A stretch of DNA of 64,000 bases from Epiperipatus broadwayi (taxonomy: Eukaryota > Onychophora > Udeonychophora > Euonychophora > Peripatidae), in the NCBI GenBank assembly GCA_028023455.1, contig JAQFVV010000013.1, positions 12,970,258 to 13,034,257 on the forward strand, written 5' to 3'. Below, in pieces: positions 34,481 through 44,658 of the stretch. Within the stretch, counting starts at the first letter, position 1. Each line of letters begins with the position of its first letter. Made by a program: the position numbers and the translations under genes. The notes under the pieces were generated by a model. The model was not told the origin of the DNA. It did not search any database and saw nothing but the letters and a program-made list of their open reading frames with translations.

Positions 34481-34590
34481 TTTACTTAATTTATGACAGT
34501 TTAGAATAGCTATTACTCTTCAGATATTTCAAATATCTGAAAAAAACTGCTGACTAGTCGAAACTGTTATAAATTAATTAAAACTTATAA
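34481..34590 (+). repeat. Small inverted repeat with a decayed hammerhead-like motif
   Basis: AATTTATGACAGTTT at about 34488 is the inverted partner of AAACTGTTATAAATT at about 34560. Between them is CTGAAAA, then ACT-GCTGACT-AGT (a 3-bp hairpin), then CGAAAC. The layout resembles the 10.2 kb foldback. The CTGANGA box has lost its G. Confidence 0.4.
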
Positions 34591-35450
34591 AAAGCACATT
34601 ATAGCAAGTGTGTGTATATATATGTTTTGTAAAATTATAAGAACATATTACCTTATGCTATTGAAGATGGTTGACATGTCTTGATATAAATTACTAAATG
34701 GATTAGTAAATATATTATAGAATGAACATCAGTTTTATTATATATATATATAAGTATGCAAAATAGTCTTTAAATAATTCCTACATGGCAAAAACTTCTC
34801 CAATAGCTTAATGAAAAATCAGTAAAAAAAAGTATTATGTTCCAGACTGACCAAATACTAACAGTTTTCCATTCTAGTTTTATTCTTTACCTAAGAATAT
34901 CTCCCATATTCCTTTATTAATTAATATTGGTTGGTTAACGAGGCTTACTGTGGGCCAAATATCTGGAAAAAATCCTATGCCTTATAATAATCTAAACAGT
35001 ATTTAATTTTTAATTGTACTAAACTTGTATCTAAGTTGTAGGTCTGGCAGGGAAATACAATATAGTGCATCATGAAATTATAAATTGAATATTTAAGTAT
35101 TATTAAATTTAATGATTTTAATTTATGATATTAATTTTTATTTTATTTCATAGATGATATTTTGTTAGATCATAAATGTTTGCAGTATACTTATAAAATT
35201 TTAAAAAAATTAATAAGATTTTCCAAATATTTTATTTTGCCATGATGTAACAAAAAAAAAAAGCAATTAAAAACTAAATAGGTAAGCTAAATCACTTCAT
35301 CCAACAACAATATTTGTAGTAGTATGACCCCTGTGAGGCAAAAGAGGAACTCCATTTCTAGCTATATCTAAATTTTAAAATGGAGAAACTGTTCAGACTT
35401 TCAATAATTTCAAATATAAAATCCATGAAAATTTTGTTTTATATATATAT
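34591..35450. other. Noncoding AT-rich sequence
   Basis: No gene. This lies just outside the left LTR of the outer Ty3/gypsy element. Confidence 0.4.
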
Positions 35451-35734
35451 TACTTTTTATTATAAACTAATCAAAAATAATATTAAATCATTTTTATTTC
35501 ATCTTTTTTTTTTTAATAAAAAAAAATCTTACCCTCTTTAAAAGCGTTTATTATTTATTTTTCTTTAACAATAACCCCCCCTACCCTACTCTTTTGTTTT
35601 TAATTTTCTTTCCCTTCAACTTCTAACTTTTATTTTAACTTAATTTTGCCACTTTATTTTTAAAAGGCGAGATTTATAAAATATTACTACTTTTAAATAA
35701 TACTACATATTCAATAATGAAGTACCTCAGTACA
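35451..35734 (-). repeat. 3' LTR of the outer gypsy element
   Basis: This aligns with 49339-49621 with scattered substitutions. The shared sequence includes AAAGCGTTTATTATTTATTT and a C-rich tract. The LTR may extend further left, but similarity is lost in TA repeats. Confidence 0.75.
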
Positions 35735-35905
35735 TTATCTCAATCCCTCCCCTGAAACTAAAATATTATTCTGAGCATTTAGTTTCAAAATCTAAATTTA
35801 TAAGTATTATATATTCCCATTGTTTTATTAAATTGAAATTCGTTTTTCCCTTTTCTCATATAGCCACATTATTATCTATATTTTTTTTTTAAGTAACTGT
35901 AGAGA

Positions 35906-36370
35906 TCAAGCATTAAAAGTTCCTTTTTTCTCTGACCCCTGAGTTACTTCAAATGCATTATTTCCATATTCTTTTATGATTTTATAAGGCCCATCATATA
36001 TTGGTTGAAATTTTTTATATATTCCCTTCTTCGGATGGCTTACTAGATTTACCCTCACCATAACTTCATCCCCCAACTTAAACACACATTTGAGCTTCCC
36101 TTGTCTCTTTTGTCTTTTATTTCCCATCCTTCTAAGCTTACGATGTGCCTTGTCAACATCTTTTTCTTTGTCAATATATGGCGCTCTAACCGGTATGATA
36201 GTTTTGAACAGATATGGGATATTCTTTCCTTGATGGAGTCTAATAGGCTCGAATCCTGTTGATTTATTCTTTGACCAATTTATCATGTCAGTGACTTTCA
36301 TTGCCTTCTTCACCCATCTATGATGATTATTCTGTAGGTAGACATGAAATAAATGTCCCAATTCCCTCAT
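35906..36370 (-). pseudogene. Outer gypsy integrase C-terminal part
   Basis: The frame opens with MRELGHLFHVYLQNNHHRWV, the region just after the catalytic Glu of gypsy integrases. It continues with the FEPIRLHQGK segment, a basic linker, and the C-terminal module FKLGDEVMVR...YDGPYKIIKEYG...FEV, which has the GPY/F signature. The same order is present in the inner element (40600-41025) and the 60.3 kb copy, so the three are relatives. The upstream catalytic core is broken by the palindrome insertion and stops. Confidence 0.85.
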
Positions 36371-36698
36371 GATTCATTCGCATGGTTTAGATTGTGGATT
36401 GCAAATTGAAGTGAGGACATGTCTTATCTTGTGATGCTCCATCCTTTTCCATTCTTCAGATATAAAGAGCATTGTTTTGGGATTCCCACATTTTGAAAAT
36501 GTTGATGTTCAAGGACCCTTATGGTCTGTCTAGTATCAGCTTGTGCCACCAGGTAAACAGCCACAAACTTGGAGAAAATGTCATAAACAATTCAAAACAA
36601 AACAACACTCTCCATATAGTAGTGCCATCTTGTGCTAACAAGAGCAATCAATGGATGCCAGAAGGCTTGTGCATAAAATCCCTATCTAGTGCCTACTC

Positions 36699-36757
36699 AT
36701 CCAATATCCCCAGACTAGTTTCTGGCTTGTGGCCTTCATCAGTGAAAAGCCTTGGAT
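36699..36757 (-). ncRNA. Type I hammerhead ribozyme candidate, left arm of R3
   Basis: This is the mirror copy of the right-arm hammerhead, on the minus strand, with the CTGATGA box at 36742-36736. The two would be transcribed from opposite strands, and a full read-through RNA could instead fold as a 178-bp hairpin. Confidence 0.55.
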
Positions 36758-36777
36758 CTGAGGTGCAGTGCTCTCAG

Positions 36778-36836
36778 ATCCAAGGCTTTTCACTGATGAA
36801 GGCCACAAGCCAGAAACTAGTCTGGGGATATTGGAT
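36778..36836 (+). ncRNA. Type I hammerhead ribozyme candidate, right arm of R3
   Basis: In order: ATCCAA (36778-36783, outer stem I), TTTTCA, CTGATGA (36793-36799), stem-loop II around GGC-CACAA-GCC (36801-36811) with an A-A mismatch at its base, GAAA (36813-36816), C-TA-GTC (cleavage predicted after 36822), TGGGG, and TTGGAT (36831-36836), which complements ATCCAA. All invariant core nucleotides are present. The mismatch at the base of stem II is the main weakness. Confidence 0.6.
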
Positions 36837-37553
36837 GAGTAGGCACTAGATAGGGATTTTATGCACAAGCCTTCTGGCATCCATTGATTGCTCTTGTTAG
36901 CACAAGATGGCACTACTATATGGAGAGTGTTGTTTTGTTTTGAATTGTTTAATAACAATTATTGTGCTAGTATGAGATAGTGATCATGTGATGTTTAGAA
37001 AATGTCATAAGTCACAACCAGATATTTCTTTTGATTAAATTGAGGTAATGGTCCATAAAAATCTATTGCCAATAAACTGTTAGGCTGATATGTGTATATG
37101 GGTCTCAGTGCCCCACATTTGATGTATTAGGAGGGTTGTTTTTTGCGTACATGGTACACCCTTCAATGATGTTTAAGACAATCCTCTACATTCTTGGCCA
37201 ATAAAACCAGTTGCTTATCCATCCTTCAGTTTTGCTTGCCCCATAATGTCCATACTTTTTATGTATGTACTTGATCATCTGTTTCCGCATGACCATTGGA
37301 AGAACGATTCACATATATTCACCATTTTGTGCTGCAAAAATCCATCTTTTAAACAATATCATTTTCTTTCTTTCCATAGTGTATTGTTTGTAAGTCCCCC
37401 TATAGGTTGGTGACACAAATAATCTATTATTTGTTTACTTTCTGCATCCTTTTCTTGCAACTCTCTTAACCTTTTCAAATTGCATTCTATCTCCTCATTT
37501 TGATGTATTTCCACTGTTGCTATGTATTCATTATTACAATTTAAATGTTGTAG

Positions 37554-37898
37554 CTAATGTTCTATCAGGTATTGACTTAAAGCATCTGCTGCCATATTGT
37601 CTTTGCCTGGACAATACTGTATACTATAATTGAATTCTTGCAAGAATAGACTCCATCGGATCAACCTGCTATTTGTAAGAAAACTATGATTAAGGAACTC
37701 AAGGCTGATGTGGTCCATGATCACTATCACCTGCGATGCTATTAAGTACTGCCTAAACTTCTTAAAGGCCCACATGATCACTAAAGCCTCTCTCTCAGTT
37801 ACAGTATAATTTTTCTCTGGCCCATTTAATAAACAAATTACAAAGAAAATCACCCCATACTTTCTATCATCTTGCACCTGAGATAATGTAGCCCCCAA
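37554..37898 (-). pseudogene. Outer gypsy RNase H domain
   Basis: The frame contains GATLSQVQDD, a YTVTEREALVIMWAFKKFRQ segment with the catalytic Glu, VIMDHISLEFL (the family usually has TDH at this place), LIRWSLFLQEF and the CPGKDNMAADALSQ motif with the final Asp. This is the standard tail of the RT-RNase H module. Upstream and downstream parts are in other frames. Confidence 0.85.
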
Positions 37899-38047
37899 TC
37901 TGATTCCATATTGTCCGTTTGTACTACAAATGATTTACTATTGTCTGGGTATGACAACATGACTTCCTTTAAGAAACCTTTCTTTACACTTTCAAAACTG
38001 CACTCTTGTTGCTCTTTCCATGTCTATTTTTTATCTTTTTTTAATAG

Positions 38048-38718
38048 CTATAACAGAAGCTCCATATCTGAGGAAAAACTTTTATAGAATCGATTGAAAA
38101 AATTACACAACTCGAGAAAAGATTTGATGTCTTTCTTGTTTGTTGGCCTAGGAAAATTTTGTATAGCTTGGATTTTCTCTGGATTTGGAGATATCCCTTG
38201 TTCACTAATTATGTGTCCCAAAAATTTTATCTCTGTAGTCATTAAATGGCTTTTGCCTAAATTTAATTTAATTCCCTTATTTTTACATTCATCGAATAGA
38301 AATTTCAAATGTTCAATGTGTTCTTCCACACTTTCTGAGGCTAAACTGATATCATCCACGTACATCATAATCAAGCTTTTGATTTTTTCAGATAATACTT
38401 GGTCAAGGCATTGCATTAATTCTGCCCCACTGTTTTTTAAACCGAAGGGAATTCGGTTGAAATTATATGCCCGTCCGTTGTAATGGAAAGAGGTGTATTT
38501 TCAGTTCTCAGGATGCAGCTTGATCTGCCAGTAACTGGCCATTAGGTCAAAAGTTGAAACTATCTTTTTTATGAAACTTCTTTTATGAAACTTCATTAAT
38601 AATTCATGTATAGGTGGTGGTGCATTGGTATCTACACTGTTATTTTATTCAATTGCCATGCATCTAGGCACAATCGAATAGACCCACTGTTTTTTTACTG
38701 TCACTAGCAGGGTGTTGT
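38048..38718 (-). pseudogene. Outer gypsy reverse transcriptase, truncated by the nested element
   Basis: The frame 38416-38048 holds MMYVDDISLAS (the catalytic YVDD box), LNLGKSHLM and FLGHIIS. Upstream to 38718 the motifs VSTFDLMASYWQIKLHPEN, with the first catalytic Asp, and FNRIPFGLKNSG can be read in neighbouring frames with stops. The reading breaks at 38719 where the inner element inserted. Its continuation is at 46293 and above. Confidence 0.82.
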
Positions 38719-38722
38719 ATGG

Positions 38723-40355
38723 TTTAATATTCTACCCACAATCTTATTGAAAGAATTGAGTGTGTACAAGTTATTACCCTAAGCTTTGAGTAGGTATATT
38801 TATGAGCAAAGGCCAAAACCCCTCTCAAGAGCCAATCTTATAAATTAATAAGAATTATACCTCTCGAAAGTGCAAAACAAAAGTTCCAATGGACTCTCTT
38901 TGGGTATCTTATCTGAACTAGCTCAACCTCGAGGGTCTGGGAAAACAAAGTTTATTGGGAGAACAAAGCTATGGTGATCTTATTAAGAGATGTCATATAT
39001 ATATATAATTATAATTTCTATCTAAATCCCATCCTATTACGATAGCCCACCAGTTAACATAACCCCAGAATGCAAATATATATATATGTTGTAATTAAAT
39101 TCTAAGATTTATTAGCACACGTATACATATCCCAATGTTTTAAGCATACAATTCATTCATTTCGATACATATATATATAATTAATACACATATTAATGAA
39201 AAAGTGCGATTACATGTCAGAGTTGTATTTTATTAAATAATTTAATAAATTATTAATTACTTTATTTAAATTGAAATAACACACGTTTCTTAAGCTATTA
39301 CTAAATGTTCATTTAATACAGGTTAAGAAAAGGTCAAGGTTACCTCTTAAGAGCGAATGTTCACGTGGTTGAGGCTAATAATCTGTAAGCTTACAGTATA
39401 GAGAAGATGGTGGTTTTAAAAAAAGTCATTGATCCGAACGATGATGACAGGCTCTGAAATATTCTGTCCAAAACAATCCCTACTAGAGGTTAAGTAGATG
39501 AGTTTGACTTGATTGTGAGAGGTTCTAGTTGTTTAGAGTTCTGTGGCCATTACACTTGGTTGACTAAACAGCAAATCCGTAAATAAAGTTCAGGCAGGTC
39601 TCACAATAGCTGTCCACTGAGCGGTCTAACGAACCCACACAATTATTTTTACCCCCGCATGTCGACAGAGTACATTATGAATAAATTTTCTTAATTAATT
39701 AGGTTAATCAGTTTATTCTTCTTTCTCTGCTTCCCTCTGTCACTTCACTGCTTTCTCTCTAACTTAAAATTACTACACTAAATCACTGAGAAAAAAATAT
39801 AGTTCTTTTTTTTTAATGCTCTTTAACTTCACTTTTCTTTTCTATTCGTACGCCGATGACCAGATCTCAAGAATGCTTTTAACTTTCATTGTTCTAAAAA
39901 TACTAACTTGACCAGTTCTAAGAATTCTGGTGGACAGTCATTAACTGAAACCGCCCGTGGCACAACTTTCAATTCTATTTATTATTCTCCAGCCTTAGAT
40001 GTTTAATGGGTTTTGATTAAGAAACACATGTTATCACTGACATTTAAATCTATCTTATGATATTAATAAACAAAATATATATTTAAAACACAAATAAATA
40101 AAAAAATAACACAACTCTACATATAATCGCTTCTCTACATTCTCACCTACAAATCTGTTAGTAATTCTCACACATCATAATAACACGTACAACAAATATA
40201 TATATACGTTCATACCTTTAATTGATTAACGTACTCCATTCATACTCTTTTGTAACAGGGTTCGAATGACTATTTATAAATTTTACCGCATCAACCTATT
40301 TAATTCGCAACAACACTGGCAATTAACTCCGTTTTCAAACCCAGCTACTATTACA
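38723..40355 (-). repeat. 3' LTR of the inner gypsy element
   Basis: This is about 1633 bases, unusually long for an element of this size. It aligns end to end with 44659-46288. It contains TA-rich simple repeats near 39000 and 39080 that vary in length between the two LTRs. Confidence 0.92.
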
Positions 40356-40599
40356 TACCCCCCTGCTGCCATAGCCTTCAAATACCCTCTGAGTATTTGA
40401 ATGGCTTCTTAAATGCCTCTTTTCTATCCTTTATCCCTCTCTGGGTTTGCAAAGGGCCTGAGTGACCAAGCATTGTATGACCCCCTTACTTCCTGCCTGG
40501 TATCCACCCAAAATGCATGTTTCCCTTGACTCTTTGTCATCGTAAATGGGCCCTCATATAGATTGCAAAACTTTTTGCAAATAAACTTTCCAAGTTTAC

Positions 40600-41473
40600 T
40601 TACATGGGGGTCCTCACCATTACCTGGTCTCCCACCTTAAAGGAATGAGAGGAACTCTTGAAACCATCTTTTCGTTGTATGCTTCTAGGAACCATCGATT
40701 GGTATGCTTGCTGTCGATCATTTTCTATATCAATAGGAGGTTCTTTCATTCCTGGAAACTCAGTTTTGAACAACCTGGGTGCATGTTTCCCAAAATGCAA
40801 ATGTATTGGAGTGAACTCAGTAGATTCATTCATTGCCCAGTTCATATAGTTTAAAATGTCCGGCAGATGTTTAACCCACTTCCTATGGTCTGTTTGGGCA
40901 TAAGTACGGAACAACCTACCCAATTCCCGCATCATTCTTTCACAGGGATTGGACTGAGGGTTCCTGATCGAGGTTAGCACATATCCTATTCTCAATCGTT
41001 CAGTCCATCTTGCCCATTCCTTCAAGACAAATGGGGTCCCATATCGGATATGATAGTTCGCAGTTTTCCCCCGAAGGAATATGTTCCTTTTCCAGGATGC
41101 ATATGGTGTTCCTCGTGTTGGCTTGTGGGATGGGATACGCAGACACTAGTTTGGAGAATAAATCATAAACAACCAAGAGGTATTTCTTTTTATTGAAGGC
41201 AGGCAGTAGGCCATAAAAATCAACTGCAACCATTTCCTTAGGCTCTCTGGGGATCATGGACAACATCGGAGCTGTATATTTCCTATTTGCTGGCTTAACC
41301 CTCTGGCAAATTTCACATTGCCTGATAATGGCTGCAACTTTGCCATGCATGCCTAGCCAGTAGAACCACCTCCTAATCCATTCTTCAGTTTTCATTATCC
41401 CATAGTGGCCAGACCATGGTGCATGTGTGCCACCTCTGCGGTCCTCATATGCCATGGGATGACTGATCTCCAC
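40600..41473 (-). pseudogene. Inner gypsy integrase, frameshifted
   Basis: Two frames overlap. The first (41473-41000) has the zinc-binding C-E-I-C pair after WFYWLGMHGKVAAIIRQ and the first catalytic Asp in VAVDFYGLLPAF. The second (41025-40600) has the SNPCERMMRELGRLF segment with the catalytic Glu, NWAMNESTEFTPIHLHFGK, and the start of the C-terminal SFKVGDQVMVR module. A shift near 41025 separates them, and the middle Asp region reads poorly. Integrase would insert the cDNA into host DNA; this copy cannot be made as one protein. Confidence 0.85.
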
Positions 41474-42396
41474 TCTGCTGGATTTTCCTTAACTCTATAT
41501 TGTAGCACACCTTGCTCCAGTTTAAATTTCTGAATATTCTGCTCAACCCAACCCCCAATTAATTTAGCTTCTTTTCCCTCCAATTGGTCAATAATGGGCT
41601 GGAGTTGTTGGTCTTCTCTCTGAAAGTACTCCAGGTGCCTCAAATCACTTTCAAGTCCTTCATCTGTTCTCAACCCTATGCTTGCTATATACAGATTCTC
41701 AGTACACAGATGATGTGATTGATTGTCCACTGGATTGCGGCTGAGGGCATCAGCTACCACATTGTCAGACCCTTTGCAATACCTCACTGTATAGTTGTAT
41801 TCTTGGAGGTATAGGATCCAATGTACTAATCTGCTGTTAGTGAGGTAGCTGTGGTTGATAAATTCCAGACTCTTGTGGTCGGTAACCACAATGACCTCTG
41901 AGCCCAGTAACAGTGTGTGAAACTTCTGAAAGGCCTAAACAATGGCCAATGCCTCTTTCTCAGTGGTTGTATAATGTACCTCAGGACCTTTGAGTAGCCT
42001 GCTCAGAAAATATAGTACACCCATTCTCCCATCTTCTTGCTCTTGAGCCAAGGTCACTCCATGACCATATCCACTGCTATCTGTCTGAACAATGAATGGC
42101 TTTGAAAAGTCAGGAAAGGCCAGCATAACCTGTTCCAAGAAACCTGTTTTCACTCTTTGGAAGGCTTGGTCCTGTTCTTCTGTCCACTTCCACTCACTAC
42201 CTTTTTTTAATAACTTTGCCAATGGCTCCATCCATTCTGCAAACCAGTCTTGAAAGCGGTGGTAGAATGTACACAGGCCCGGAAATGATTGGAACTGTTT
42301 CTTGGATCTAGGCGTTGGAAAGTTGCAAATAGCCAAGATCTTGTCTGGGTGCAGTTTGAGTCCCTGAGCTCCCACCATGTGCCCAAGAAAGACCAC
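41395..42396 (-). pseudogene. Inner gypsy RNase H and RT connection, one stop
   Basis: The frame 42396-41935 starts with FLGHMVGAQGLKLHPDK and proceeds to TDSSGYGHGVTLAQ and YTTTEKEALAIV, with RNase H catalytic Asp and Glu. After a stop, the same frame resumes at 41889 with MVTDHKSLEFI, the TDH motif, and YCKGSDNVVADALSRNP, the last Asp. It then leads into the integrase N-terminal zinc region (HMHHG). The RNase H residues look intact. Confidence 0.87.
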
Positions 42397-42434
42397 CTCT
42401 TTCTGACACAGTGTGCTCTTCTTGATATTTATTT

Positions 42435-42863
42435 TTATGGCCTGTTTTCACATTCCTCTAGAAATAATCCTACTTCCTGTATGTGTTCCTTTATATCAGT
42501 TGAGGCTATCAGCACATCATCCATGTAAATCGTGACCATGTCCTTTATCTCTGAGGATAGCACCTGATCCAAGTACCTGAGTAACCCTGCCCCACTGTTT
42601 ATTAGGCCAAAAGGCATCCTGTTAAATTGATATGAATGGCCCTCATATCTGAATGATGTGTATTGGCAGTCTTCTGGATGTAACTTAATTTTCCAATAAC
42701 TGGCAGTTAAATTGAAGGTCGAAAATACCTTCTTCCCTTGGAACTTCCTCAGTAATTCTTGCATTGGAGGTGGTACATTGCAGTCTGGTACAGTCACTTT
42801 ATTTAACTGTCGAGCATCGAGACACAATCTAACAGACCCATCCTTCTTTTTAACTACCACCAC
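42435..42863 (-). pseudogene. Inner gypsy reverse transcriptase core, first Asp mutated
   Basis: Motifs in order are VVVKKKDGSVRLCLDARQLN, VFSTFNLTASYWKIKLHPED, FNRMPFGLINSG and VTIYMDDVLIAS. The YMDD box is intact. The first catalytic aspartate, normally in an F-S-T-x-D-L context, is Asn here. The frame ends at 42435, and the following RT thumb is in another frame. Confidence 0.9.
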
Positions 42864-42902
42864 CGGGTTGCAATATGCTGATGAGCATTTTGATATAATT
42901 CC

Positions 42903-43857
42903 TCACTCCAGCATCTGATCTATTTGCTCCTTCACTTCCTTTCGGTATTGGTGCAGAATGGGATATGATCTAGCTTTGAATGTCTGCCCATCTCTCATCC
43001 TAATTCTCTGCTCAAACCCTTGGATAACTCCTGGCTTGTCTGAAAAGACTTTGTGATACTTGGTCAATGTTCGTTGTAATGGATTATCTTGAACTTTTCC
43101 TTTTACTTTCATTCCATCTATCTCATTATCTTTGAGTTTCACCGGGACCTCTTCCTCTAGATGTATCATTCCTATTGACCATTGAGATTCCTCTGCAAGA
43201 AAACATACCACTTCACCCTCACACATGACCTGACCCCTCTCATAGTCAAGGTTACATTTGTATCTATTTAGAAAATCTGATCCCAACAAGGCCTCATGTA
43301 CTAAACCTTTCATTACAAGGAACACATGTGGATAGCTCCTTCCATTAATTTTTAGATCTATCCATATCTGCTTTGGCTCTACTTTAGCTCTCCAGTTGTC
43401 TGCCATTGCTATGTGAAGTTTTTAGAGGGAGAATCAGTATATCTGGTTGTTTCCTTCTAATTTGGTGGTATAATCTCTCTGCTACTACTGATACCTGGCT
43501 GCCCGAATCCATGAGTGCTTCAACATCCATTAAACCTACCTTTATAGGGATGATGGAGCATGTCTGGTGTGCATATCCCAGAACCCGGTCTTCCCAAGAA
43601 CATATTAAATTTCCTATTCTTTTTGCCCCCTGCTTATTAGCATTTGTGTCTCCTTTGGACCTGACCTTATGCTCCTCTATCTGTCTTCTTTCTGTATCTA
43701 TTTCTAGTTGGCTCAACATTTTATCAATTGTCATCACTGATCTTTCTTCTCTTTTTCCCAGCATCCACCTAATTTCATTGGGTAACTTTCTGCATGCCAT
43801 TTCTACAATCTGCTCCTCTGATAGTTTACATGCCTCTAGAGTTCTCAACATAGCCAC
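42903..43857 (-). pseudogene. Inner gypsy gag C terminus, protease and pre-RT linker
   Basis: The frame 43857-43384 carries a helical gag C-terminal part and then VEALMDSGSQVSVV, the aspartic protease active site in a D-S-G form. A frame change at about 43400 leads to 43406-42903 with VHEALLGSDFLNRYKCNLDY (the protease flap/core end) and the linker ending in YHKVFSDKPGVIQGFEQRIR. No zinc knuckle is evident between gag and protease. Confidence 0.82.
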
Positions 43858-43905
43858 CTGCTGCCTAAAAAAAATGTACGCTTCTCCATTCCTTTCTTGA
43901 AACTC

Positions 43906-44175
43906 CTACTCTACCACTTGAGCCCTCACCCTTTCTTGTATTTCGTCATTCCAGAATATATTGGCTAATGCTTCTTTATACTCCAGAAATGTTTGAGGTT
44001 GATGACTCAGTGAATTCCACCATGTCTCTGCATGTTTCTCTAGATGATGGTATGCTATGATCACTTGGTGTTCATCTGCTATCTCATAGTACTTATAGTA
44101 TCTTTGAAGGCTCTTGAGGTGCTCTATGGGTGTCTCCTCCTTTCTCCCTCCATATACTCTTATCTTCAATTCCAT
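43906..44175 (-). pseudogene. Inner gypsy gag N-terminal capsid part
   Basis: The 89-residue frame starts at 44175. RVYGGRKEETPIEHLKSLQR, then AYHHLEKHAETWWNSL and FLEYKEAL match the retrotransposon gag capsid fold (a V-x-G, W-W pattern). The same gag motif is seen in the plus-strand copy at 56.7 kb. A stop near 43903 separates it from the downstream gag part in the same frame. Confidence 0.82.
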
Positions 44176-44658
44176 TGCCCCTTTTTCTTTTCTTTTTTTT
44201 ATATATCACTATTAAGGTTAAAATGTGCCAAGTTCATCACCCCAGCTTCAGTGGTACACTGCACGACCCACCTGATAGGCCTTCCTCCCTTCATTTCTAC
44301 CCTTATGGATTTTGTTTTATAATATTCCAAATATTGGTAAATTCTTAAACCCCTATTTATGAACTATGTAACTTTATATATACCTCACGGAACAGACATC
44401 ACCGACCATCAACGTTATTTTCCCTTCTGATTATTTGAGAGTTTTCTACCAGTCTATCTACACATTGCAAAATATATCAACATTCAACTACATTTCCAAA
44501 TATATATATCCAAACTCTTTGTTTTCTCTTTTTTTCTATTTTTTTTTTTAAAAATATCGTTCTCCAACTTTCGTTGGGAAGCCCTTTTTAAATTATATTA
44601 GGATGCCATTTTCTTGCCTGTTATCCACTATTCGCAGCCCCATTCATTGGTACGCCAT

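Larger units (their letters stand above)
36587..36996. mobile_element. Palindromic R3 element with two hammerhead cores and 14-bp TSD
   Basis: Arms 36585-36762 and 36773-36950 are 178-bp inverted copies with about 10 bases between. A tail 'tgagatagtgatcatgtgatgttt' follows to 36996. AGAAAATGTCATAA flanks the insertion at 36573-36586 and 36997-37010, interrupting the outer gypsy integrase. Each arm contains a hammerhead core. The GTGATCATGTGATGTTT end is shared with 51.97-52.00 kb and, inverted, with 21.69 kb. A variable-length TSD, inverted arrangement and hammerheads fit a Penelope-related insertion. The open frames across it are palindrome artefacts, not genes. Confidence 0.8.

Noticed and set aside
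36472-36958. Two overlapping opposite-strand frames with nearly identical proteins
   Set aside because: They arise because the DNA is a palindrome; the same sequence is read from both arms. No coding role is likely.
43406-43900. 164-residue plus-strand frame
   Set aside because: It lies antisense to the inner gypsy gag/protease region and shows no family motif.
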